Below are positions 9,801 through 16,746 of a DNA stretch of 64,000 nucleotides, piece after piece. The stretch lies in the NCBI GenBank assembly GCA_947039275.1, contig CAMQYL010000007.1:22576-86575 (forward strand), written 5' to 3'. Each line of letters opens with the position of its first letter. The stretch's first letter is position 1. The notes beneath the pieces were generated by a model, which saw only the letters and a list, made by a program, of their open reading frames with translations, did no database searches and was not told the DNA's origin. The translations under genes were made by a program, and so were the position numbers. This DNA is from Amulumruptor sp947039275 (lineage in GTDB: Bacteria > Bacteroidota > Bacteroidia > Bacteroidales > Muribaculaceae).

Positions 9801-11314
9801 TGATATTTGACCTTAAGAACGTCAATCCCAAGGCAAATATCTCGGTCAAGCTCGTCAGCGAGAGCGGCGTGGGCACCATCGCCGCAGGCGTGGCGAAGGC
9901 AAAGAGCGACCTTATCACCATCAGCGGCAGCGATGGCGGCACAGGTGCATCTCCTGCCAGCTCTATCCGCTACGCCGGTCTGCCGGTGGAAATCGGCTTG
10001 GCAGAGACGCAGCAGACTCTCGTCATCAACAACCTGCGCGGTCAGGTGAAACTCCAGGCTGACGGCCAGCTCAAGAGTGCACGTGACGTCATTATCATGG
10101 CGATGCTCGGTGCAGAGGAATACGGCTTCGCCACCAGTGCGCTTATAGTGCTCGGATGCGTGATGATGCGCAAGTGCCACATGAACACCTGCCCCGTAGG
10201 TGTCGCTACCCAGAACGAAGAGCTCCGCAAGCGTTTCAAGGGACGCAGCGAGTATGTGGTTAACTTCTTCAAGTTCCTCGCTCAGGAAATCCGCGAGACC
10301 CTCGCCGAGATAGGCGTGCGCAGCCTTGACGAAATCATAGGTCGTGCCGACATGCTCCACGTAAAGCCCGAGCATGATACCTTCAAGACCTCACACCTTG
10401 ATTTCAGCAAACTGCTCTATATGCCGGCAGAGGCTAAGACCAATGCCATCATCAACGTGACCAAGCAGAAGCACGACATAGCCAATGTGCTTGACCGTCA
10501 GATCATCAGCCGTGCTTATCCTGCCATCGAGGATGAGATGCCTGTCGAGCTTGAATTCCCCATCAGCAATACTGACCGTGCTGTCGGCGTGATGCTCTCA
10601 GGTGTCATCGCCGAGAAATACGGCAACGCAGGTCTGCCCGACAACACTATCCGTTGCACATTCAAGGGATCGGCAGGCCAGAGCTTCGGCGCGTTCCTGT
10701 CACACGGCATCTCGTTCCGTCTCGAGGGCGATGCCAACGACTATGTCGGCAAGGGTCTTTCGGGTGGTAAGATTGTCATCGTTCCGCCCTCCGGCTCGTC
10801 ATTCGCACCCGAAGACAACATCATAGCCGGCAACACCCTCCTCTATGGAGCAACGGCAGGAGAAATCTACATCAATGGCCGCGTCGGCGAACGTTTCTGC
10901 GTGCGCAACTCCGGTGCCACGGCTGTCGTGGAGGGCGTGGGTGACCACTGCTGCGAATACATGACGGGCGGACGCACCGTGGTGCTCGGCACGACCGGAC
11001 GCAACTTTGCTGCCGGTATGAGCGGCGGTGTGGCATATGTGTGGAATCCCAATGGTGATTTCGACTACTTCTGCAACATGGAGATGGTAGAGCTGTCGCT
11101 CATCGACGACATGGCTGACAACCGCGAACTCTACCGCCTCATCGGCAACCACTTCAAGCATACACACTCGCCTCTTGCCGGCAGGATGCTTGATGACTGG
11201 CAGACCTACGTCGACCAGTTTATCAAAGTCATACCGTTTGAGTACAAGAAGGTGCTCCATGACGAGAAGATGGCTAAGCTTCAGCAGAAGATTGCCAATG
11301 TAGAGCGCGACTAA
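6806..11314 (+). CDS. gltB: Glutamate synthase, large (alpha) subunit
   Basis: Transfers the amide nitrogen of glutamine to 2-oxoglutarate, giving two glutamates. The 1502-residue protein has the full bacterial GOGAT order. An N-terminal class II glutaminase comes first, with nucleophile Cys21 after a 20-residue propeptide (EHDACGVG). A central domain follows, then the FMN-binding synthase barrel (TGAMSFGSIS, SDGGTGASP), the 3Fe-4S cysteines CVMMRKCHMNTCP near 1117-1128, and the C-terminal GxGxG beta-helix (GGRTVVLGTTGRNFAAGMSGG). Nothing is missing. gltD follows after 43 bp. A weak -7-like TAACTTAG lies just upstream of the start. Expected to work with glnN as the GS-GOGAT cycle. Confidence 0.97.
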   Translation: MQHNIPQNQGLYDSRFEHDACGVGLLVNINGVKSHQLVEKGLQVLEHMVHRGAEGADPKTGDGAGIMVQIPHEFILLQGIAVPEKGRYGTGLVFLPHDEDSRQIIFDLIEREAIEMGLSLIAVRDVPTNNEQLGEVSRSAEPVIKQIFIADEKTNDEFDIRLYLLRKKIEKKIAASNIAGKEDFYIVSLSSRVIIYKGMLSSLQLRYYFPDLMNPHFTTAMALVHSRFSTNTFPTWSLAQPFRMLGHNGEINTIQGNRMWMKARECLLHPKAFGDVDVTPIIQAGMSDSASLDNVLEFFVMGGLSLPHALAMLVPESFNDRNPISPELKAFYEFQSILMEAWDGPATLLFSDGRYAGGMLDRNGLRPARYLITKDNTIVIASEIGVLPFEASEVAEKGRLRPGKMLMVDMDEGKIYFDADLKEKLANEFPYRDWLSRNRIILDKISSGRKVSNDVDDFARLLKSYYYNREEVEKIITPMVVDGKEPVNSMGNDTPLAVMSGKPQLLFNYFRQHFAQVTNPPIDPLREELVMSLDSYIGAINLNLMEPQPDMCKMVLLRRPIITNHELDILCNLQYKGFNTRKLAMTFKVADGAEGMTKAIDRLCAEAEAAVDEGCNYIILSDRGVDAENAAIPSLLATSAVHHHLIDCKKRLQTALVIETADAREVMHFALLTGYGASAINPYLAFAVINDLVKKAEIQLDFATAQHNYIKAIDKGLLKVMSKMGISTLTSYKGAQLFEALGISEDMSAKYFGNTVSKISGIDMEDLTREIISNHAEAFDEDFDTESPLTHIGQYTFRKDGEQHAWSPEAIATLQLATRLGSYKKFKEFTSIVDNKPAPIFIRDYLDFTKGNPIPVEEVEPIENIMRRFVTGAMSFGSISREAHEALGMAMNAIGARSNTGEGGEDAERFKPREDGSSARSAIKQVASGRFGVTAEYLVNADEIQIKVAQGAKPGEGGQLPGFKVDKIIAKTRHSIPGISLISPPPHHDIYSIEDLAQLIFDLKNVNPKANISVKLVSESGVGTIAAGVAKAKSDLITISGSDGGTGASPASSIRYAGLPVEIGLAETQQTLVINNLRGQVKLQADGQLKSARDVIIMAMLGAEEYGFATSALIVLGCVMMRKCHMNTCPVGVATQNEELRKRFKGRSEYVVNFFKFLAQEIRETLAEIGVRSLDEIIGRADMLHVKPEHDTFKTSHLDFSKLLYMPAEAKTNAIINVTKQKHDIANVLDRQIISRAYPAIEDEMPVELEFPISNTDRAVGVMLSGVIAEKYGNAGLPDNTIRCTFKGSAGQSFGAFLSHGISFRLEGDANDYVGKGLSGGKIVIVPPSGSSFAPEDNIIAGNTLLYGATAGEIYINGRVGERFCVRNSGATAVVEGVGDHCCEYMTGGRTVVLGTTGRNFAAGMSGGVAYVWNPNGDFDYFCNMEMVELSLIDDMADNRELYRLIGNHFKHTHSPLAGRMLDDWQTYVDQFIKVIPFEYKKVLHDEKMAKLQQKIANVERD

Positions 11315-11357
11315 TCCATCTCTTTTCTCTAACTACTATCCAGATTCAAATATCACT

Positions 11358-12794
11358 ATGGGAAATCCCAAAGCGTTTCTAACGATAAACCGCAAGGAGG
11401 CCGGCTATCGTCCGGTCAATGACCGAATCAAAGATTACGGCGAGGTGGAGCAGACACTCAACCCTGAGGACCGCCGTCTGCAGGCTTCGCGCTGCATGGA
11501 GTGCGGAGTGCCTTTCTGCCACTGGACTTGTCCCTTAGGCAACCGCCAGCCCGAATGGCAGGACCGCCTCTACAAAAACGACATCAAGGGAGCATATGCG
11601 CTTCTCAATGCCACCAACGACTTCCCTGAATTTACAGGGCGTATATGTCCTGCGGGTTGTGAAAAGGCTTGTGTGCTCAACAAGGAGCATCAGCCGGTGA
11701 CCATCCGCGAAAACGAGTGTGCCATCACCGAGCGCGCCTATGAAGAGGGCTTCATCAAGCCCCGCATGCCCAAAAAGCGTACGGGCTTCAAGGTGGCTGT
11801 CATCGGCTCTGGACCTTCGGGTCTGGCGTGTGCCAACCAGCTCAACCAGCGCGGTCACAGCGTGACAGTGTTTGAGAAGAATGAAGCCATCGGAGGTCTG
11901 CTCCGCTTCGGCATACCTGACTTCAAGCTCAACAAGAGCGTCATCGACCGCCGTCTGGCTCTCATGGCTGAAGAAGGCATAGAGTTCAAGACAGGAGTGT
12001 ATGTCGGCAAGGATATCACAGCCGAGCAGCTTCTTAATGACTACGATGCAGTGTGCGTGGCAATCGGCAGCGAAGTGCCTCGAGACCTCAAAGTAGAGGG
12101 TCGCGACCTCAAGGGCGTGCACTTCGCCCTCGAACTGCTCCAGCAGCAAAACCGTGTCAATGCCGGCGAGGAAATCGCCAAGGCTGACCGCATCAGCGCC
12201 CGTGGCAAGCACGTGCTCGTCATCGGCGGCGGTGACACCGGCAGTGACTGTGTCGGCACAGCCCACCGTCAGGGTGCGCTGTCGGTCACACAGATCGAGA
12301 TTATGCCCAAACCGCCGGTAGGAGAGAACCCTGCCACTCCGTGGCCCTACTTCCCGATGATTCTCAAGACTTCGAGCAGCCACGAAGAGGGATGTACACG
12401 CCGCTGGCTGCTTGACACCCGCAAGTTCATCGGCAAGGACGGACATGTCAACGAGGTGGAAATCGAGGAGGTAAGCTGGGAGAAAGATCCTGAGACTGGC
12501 CGCATGAATCTCATCCACTCCGGCAAGAAGGAGATAATACCCGCCCAGCTCGTGCTGCTCGCCATGGGCTTCACCAATCCCGTAGCCGAGGGTCTGCTCG
12601 AACAGCTTGGAGTGGAGAAAGACCAGCGCGGCAACGTCAAGGTCGACGGTCACCAGCAGAGTTCCGTAGCCAAGGTGTTTGCCGCAGGTGATGCCTCTAC
12701 GGGTGCATCGCTTGTCGTGAAGTGTATAGCTTCGGGGCGTAAAGCCGCGCAAGGCATCCACGAATACCTGATGAATAAATCTGATAAACAATAA
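11358..12794 (+). CDS. gltD: Glutamate synthase, small (beta) subunit
   Basis: NAD(P)H-oxidising flavoprotein that feeds electrons through iron-sulfur clusters to GltB. In 478 residues it shows two N-terminal cysteine groups, Cys46/49/54/58 (CMECGVPFCHWTCP) and Cys97/101/105 (CPAGCEKAC), which bind two 4Fe-4S clusters. The FAD dinucleotide motif VIGSGPSGLACA lies near 147, and the NAD(P)H motif VIGGGDTGSDC near 287. The C-terminal FAD contact (VFAAGDASTGASLVV) is present. It directly follows gltB and is closed by a strong terminator, so gltBD is a two-gene operon. Confidence 0.97.
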   Translation: MGNPKAFLTINRKEAGYRPVNDRIKDYGEVEQTLNPEDRRLQASRCMECGVPFCHWTCPLGNRQPEWQDRLYKNDIKGAYALLNATNDFPEFTGRICPAGCEKACVLNKEHQPVTIRENECAITERAYEEGFIKPRMPKKRTGFKVAVIGSGPSGLACANQLNQRGHSVTVFEKNEAIGGLLRFGIPDFKLNKSVIDRRLALMAEEGIEFKTGVYVGKDITAEQLLNDYDAVCVAIGSEVPRDLKVEGRDLKGVHFALELLQQQNRVNAGEEIAKADRISARGKHVLVIGGGDTGSDCVGTAHRQGALSVTQIEIMPKPPVGENPATPWPYFPMILKTSSSHEEGCTRRWLLDTRKFIGKDGHVNEVEIEEVSWEKDPETGRMNLIHSGKKEIIPAQLVLLAMGFTNPVAEGLLEQLGVEKDQRGNVKVDGHQQSSVAKVFAAGDASTGASLVVKCIASGRKAAQGIHEYLMNKSDKQ

Positions 12795-12806
12795 ACACGA
12801 TGCAGT

Positions 12807-12848
12807 GACAGACCGTTATGCAGCATAAGCATAGCGGTCTGTCTTTTT
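12807..12848 (+). terminator. Rho-independent terminator after gltBD
   Basis: GACAGACCG (12807-12815) pairs with CGGTCTGTC (12835-12843), with an inner ATGC/GCAT pairing, followed immediately by TTTTT. A textbook intrinsic terminator 13 bp after the gltD stop. Confidence 0.9.
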
Positions 12849-12867
12849 CGTTACTGTTCATTATCAC

Positions 12868-14721
12868 ATGGAACCTCTAAAACACGAATGTGGCATAGCG
12901 ATGATACGCCTGCTCAAACCTGTGGAATACTACCGCCACAAGTACGGCACTTCGGCGTATGCGCTCAACAAGCTGTATCTCCTGATGGAGAAGCAGCACA
13001 ACCGCGGCCAGGAAGGTGCCGGAGTGGGTGTTGTGAAACTTGATGCCCAGCCCGGCTCGGAGTATCTCTTCCGTGAGCGCGCCCTCGGAGCCGGGGCTAT
13101 ACAGGAGATATTCTCAACCATTAACCATAAGCTTGACGGCAGCGATGATGCACCTTTCATAGGCAACATCTACATGGGTCATCTCCGCTACAGCACCACC
13201 GGACGCAGCGGCATCAGCTACGTGCATCCGTTTTTGCGACGCAACAACTGGCGGTCACGCAACCTGATGCTGTGTGGCAACTTCAATATGACCAATGTCG
13301 AGGAACTGTTTCAGTCCATAGTCAGCCGCGGGCAGCATCCGCGCATCTACAGCGACACCATAGTGCTCCTCGAGCAGCTCGGCTACGCCCTTGACCGCGA
13401 AAACCATCGCTTGTACACCGAGTACCGTGATACCCTCGCCGAACCGGCACTGTCGCACCGCATCGAGGAGTCACTCAATCTCGAGAACATGCTCCGCAGC
13501 GAGGCTCCGGCGTGGGATGGCGGTTTTGTAATCTGCGGTGCTACAGGCTCAGGCGACATGTTCGTGCTTCGTGACAGCCACGGCATCCGTCCGGCATTTT
13601 ATTATGCCGATGACGAGGTGGTTGTGGTGGCATCTGAGCGACCTGTGATCCAGACCGTGTTTAACATCCCTCGCCGTGACGTCAAGGAACTGACCCCCGG
13701 CTCGGCTCTGACCGTCAACAAGGCTGGTGAGATGCGCGTGACCGACATCCTCGGCGAGAAAGCCAATGCACGGTGCTCGTTTGAACGCATATATTTCTCA
13801 CGTGGCAGCGATGCCGACATATACCAGGAGCGCAAGGCTCTCGGACGCAATCTTGTGCCGGAGATACTTCGCCATGTCGACGGCGACCTTGACCACTCGG
13901 TGTTCTCGTTTATCCCCAACACTGCCGAAGTGGCATTCATAGGCATGACCGAGGGTCTTGAGGCTGAGCTTGACCGCCGCAAAGAGGCAGCCATCATCAA
14001 GGCTTCGGAAGCTGGGACGCTAAATGCCGCTACGCTGCGTGACATCATGGCACATAAACTGCGCATAGAGAAGATAGCCATCAAGGATATAAAGCTCCGC
14101 ACGTTCATAGCCGAAGGCGAGTCGCGCAACGACCTCGCCGCCCACGTCTATGATGTCAGCTACGGCTGTGTCACCAACGGTGTAGACAATCTCGTGGTGA
14201 TTGACGACAGCATAGTCCGCGGCACCACCCTGCGCCAGTCGATTATCAACATGCTTGACCGTCTGCATCCCAAGCGTATAGTGATAGTGTCATCGTCGCC
14301 GCAGGTGCGTTATCCGGACTATTACGGTATAGACATGTCGCGTATGGGTGAGTTTGCCGCCTTCCGCGCTGCTGTGGCGTTGCTCAAGGAGCGTGGCATG
14401 GAGGATGTGCTTCGCGAGACATACGAGCAGTGTCTTGCCCAGGCAGCTCTGCCTGATGACCAGATACGTAACTGCGTCAAGATGGTCTATGCTCCGTTCA
14501 CCCAGCAGGAGATTTCCGACAAAATCGCGCAGATGCTGACACCTGACAACACCAAGGCTGAGGTAAGCCTCGTCTACCAGACACTCGAAGGTCTTAATGA
14601 AGCCATCCCCGGATGCCCGGGTGACTGGTATTTCAGCGGTGACTATCCAACCCCTGGAGGCACACGCCTCGTCAACCGTGCGTTTGTCAATTATTACGAA
14701 GGAAATGCTGATAAACGTTGA
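12868..14721 (+). CDS. PurF-like amidophosphoribosyltransferase, long form
   Basis: Class II glutamine amidotransferase fused to a phosphoribosyltransferase domain, as in PurF, the first committed enzyme of purine synthesis. Cys8 (KHECGIA) matches the nucleophile that becomes N-terminal after propeptide removal. QHNRGQEGAG and GHLRYSTTG are PurF glutaminase motifs, and VIDDSIVRGTTL near 443-457 is the PRPP-binding loop. At 617 residues it is well over 100 longer than canonical PurF (about 470-500). The extra length includes a charged helical insertion around residues 350-425, ahead of the PRPP loop, and C-terminal material. It may therefore be the purine enzyme itself or a lineage-specific paralogue. 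Its place after gltBD fits shared dependence on glutamine. It starts 20 bp after the gltBD terminator, with no clear promoter. Confidence 0.8.
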   Translation: MEPLKHECGIAMIRLLKPVEYYRHKYGTSAYALNKLYLLMEKQHNRGQEGAGVGVVKLDAQPGSEYLFRERALGAGAIQEIFSTINHKLDGSDDAPFIGNIYMGHLRYSTTGRSGISYVHPFLRRNNWRSRNLMLCGNFNMTNVEELFQSIVSRGQHPRIYSDTIVLLEQLGYALDRENHRLYTEYRDTLAEPALSHRIEESLNLENMLRSEAPAWDGGFVICGATGSGDMFVLRDSHGIRPAFYYADDEVVVVASERPVIQTVFNIPRRDVKELTPGSALTVNKAGEMRVTDILGEKANARCSFERIYFSRGSDADIYQERKALGRNLVPEILRHVDGDLDHSVFSFIPNTAEVAFIGMTEGLEAELDRRKEAAIIKASEAGTLNAATLRDIMAHKLRIEKIAIKDIKLRTFIAEGESRNDLAAHVYDVSYGCVTNGVDNLVVIDDSIVRGTTLRQSIINMLDRLHPKRIVIVSSSPQVRYPDYYGIDMSRMGEFAAFRAAVALLKERGMEDVLRETYEQCLAQAALPDDQIRNCVKMVYAPFTQQEISDKIAQMLTPDNTKAEVSLVYQTLEGLNEAIPGCPGDWYFSGDYPTPGGTRLVNRAFVNYYEGNADKR

Positions 14722-14749
14722 CTGACTTTATATGGAAATCATATGGTAC

Positions 14750-14826
14750 GTAGGGACGCGGCGTGCCGCGTCACCAAACGCAATACATATCGTCTGATAC
14801 GATGACGCGGCACGCCGCGTCCCTAC
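14750..14826. repeat. Inverted pair of GACGCGGC palindromic arms
   Basis: Two 23-bp arms at 14750-14772 and 14804-14826, each GTAGGG plus a GACGCGGC-type palindrome, perfectly complementary to each other. The spacer contains a further small inverted repeat (ATCGT/ACGAT). It lies 29 bp after the PurF-like gene. Same design as the GACATGCC pairs but with a different core. Confidence 0.85.
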
Positions 14827-14971
14827 AAGAAGGCAAAGCGTTAAAATAGTGGCTTTGGCGGCATTTATGCAATGAAAAGCGGAGTGTTGGTACAGCAACC
14901 TGAAAAAATGTGAAAATGCCTACTTTCTGGAGGTTTCCATGTCATAAAGTCAACATTTTCAAAATAATTGC

Positions 14972-14979
14972 TAACTTTG
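14972..14979 (+). promoter_or_regulatory. -7 box before glycogen synthase
   Basis: TAACTTTG followed by C, the Bacteroidetes -7 consensus, 43 bp before the ATG at 15022. No good -33 element is seen at the right distance. The rest of the 300-bp gap holds the inverted pair above and AT-rich sequence. Confidence 0.55.
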
Positions 14980-15021
14980 CACTCTGAATATAATAGACAA
15001 TTTCTAACGGAAATCTTTTAA

Positions 15022-16674
15022 ATGGAAATGCAAAAGGTTGCATTAGACTTGTTATTTGAGACGAGTTGGGAGGTTTGTAACAAGATAGGGGGCATCTATA
15101 CGGTGCTTTCTACCAAAGCCAAAACCTTGCAGACTCTCTATAAAGACAAAGTCGTTTTTATTGGTCCTGATGTTTGGTCTGACGAAAATCCATCTCCCTA
15201 TTTTGTGGAGTCGCGTACTCTGCTCAAGGAGTGGAAGGCCAAGGCGGAGCTTCCTTGCGGCATAAGCGTTAGAGTAGGTCGATGGGACGTGCCCGGAAAG
15301 CCTATCGTGGTTCTCGTCAAGTTTGACGGGGTGTATCCACACAAAGACGAATTTTATGGCAAGATGTGGGAGCTTTATGGAGTGGACTCCATGCATGCCT
15401 ACGGCGACTATGACGAGGGCTGCGCATTTGCGCTTGCCTCCGGCATGGTGATTGAAAGCATCGCCAACTTCTACGGGACTTCGGGGAAAAATATCATTGC
15501 CCACTTCGACGAGTGGACTACCGGCATGGGGCTTCTCTATGTGCGATGGAAGCTCCCTCAGGTAGGAACTGTGTTTACTACCCATGCCACGAGCATCGGC
15601 AGAAGCATTTGCAGCAATGGCAAGCAGCTCTATGAGTATTTCAGCGGTTACAACGGCGATCAGATGGCGCGTGAGCTGAATATGGAAGCGAAGCACTCGC
15701 TTGAGAAAGCTGCCGCCCATACTGCTGACTGCTTCACGACGGTGAGTGAAATCACTGCCCGCGAGTGCGAGCAGCTTCTTGACATCCGCCCTCATGTGGT
15801 CACTCCCAACGGTTTTGAGCCGGGATTCGTGCCTGGTCCGCGAAAAATCAAGGCTGCCCGTCATGCAGCCCGCGAAGTGATGCTCAATGTGGCTTCGTCG
15901 CTTACCGGCATCAAGTTTGCCGATGAAGATACCTTCATTGTGGCTACAGCCGGACGCTGCGAGTATCGCAACAAGGGTCTTGATGTGTTCATCGACTCAA
16001 TGTCGCGGCTCAAAGAATTGTCACCTGCAAAGCGCATACTTGCGTATATAATGGTGCCTGCATGGTCACGCGAAGCCCGTGCCGATCTTCAGGCTATGTT
16101 GTCACGCAAGCGCAAACCTGGTCTTGACGACCCTTTCATCACCCATTGGCTCAACAATCCGGGCGAGGATGCTGTTAATAACCATATGCGCAACGTGGGT
16201 ATTTCCAATACTAAGGACTGCGACATCACCCTGATATATGTGCCTTGTTATCTTAACGGTAATGACGGCATATTCAATCTGTCATATTACGATACTGTCG
16301 TGGGTGTGGATGCTACGGTATTCCCGAGCTACTACGAGCCGTGGGGCTATACTCCTCTGGAGAGCGTGGCTTTCGGTGTGCCTACGGTGACTACTTCGCT
16401 TTCGGGCTTCGGAAGCTGGATATGCGCAGAGCGAGGCAATGGATTCGCTGCAAGCGGAGTAGATGTCGTGGAGCGCAATGACCACAACTACCCTCAGGTA
16501 GTGGACGCAATCGCCGATGACATCCGTGAACTTGCATCCATGGATGATGCTGCCCGTGAAGAGATACGCAAAGCCGCTGTAGCGACGAGCGATGCTGCTT
16601 TGTGGCAATATTTCATGACATATTATGAGGACTCATACCGCATCGCGCTTGATGCAGCCGCTCTGCGTGGATGA
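15022..16674 (+). CDS. Glycogen synthase, GT3 (eukaryote-like) type
   Basis: Glycosyltransferase extending alpha-1,4-glucan, 550 residues. The opening LLFETSWEVCNKIGGIYTVLSTKA is the GT3/glycogen synthase donor loop (the E-V-x-N-K-x-G-G-I pattern) seen in eukaryotic-type and Bacteroidetes enzymes, distinct from GT5 GlgA (KVGGLGDV). Further hallmarks are TTHATSIGRS, the TVSEITARECEQLL stretch, TPNGFE, and the C-terminal acceptor/donor motif FPSYYEPWGYTPLES followed by TTSLSGFG. The GT3 donor would be a nucleotide-glucose, UDP- or ADP-glucose; the sequence alone does not settle which. It sits 72 bp upstream of an alpha-glucan phosphorylase, so synthesis and breakdown are encoded together. Confidence 0.9.
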   Translation: MEMQKVALDLLFETSWEVCNKIGGIYTVLSTKAKTLQTLYKDKVVFIGPDVWSDENPSPYFVESRTLLKEWKAKAELPCGISVRVGRWDVPGKPIVVLVKFDGVYPHKDEFYGKMWELYGVDSMHAYGDYDEGCAFALASGMVIESIANFYGTSGKNIIAHFDEWTTGMGLLYVRWKLPQVGTVFTTHATSIGRSICSNGKQLYEYFSGYNGDQMARELNMEAKHSLEKAAAHTADCFTTVSEITARECEQLLDIRPHVVTPNGFEPGFVPGPRKIKAARHAAREVMLNVASSLTGIKFADEDTFIVATAGRCEYRNKGLDVFIDSMSRLKELSPAKRILAYIMVPAWSREARADLQAMLSRKRKPGLDDPFITHWLNNPGEDAVNNHMRNVGISNTKDCDITLIYVPCYLNGNDGIFNLSYYDTVVGVDATVFPSYYEPWGYTPLESVAFGVPTVTTSLSGFGSWICAERGNGFAASGVDVVERNDHNYPQVVDAIADDIRELASMDDAAREEIRKAAVATSDAALWQYFMTYYEDSYRIALDAAALRG

Positions 16675-16746
16675 TGCCAGAGTCCTGATGACTATATAAC
16701 TAACGAAATCTTTAAACCCCAAATTACACTAATATTTAATAAGCTT

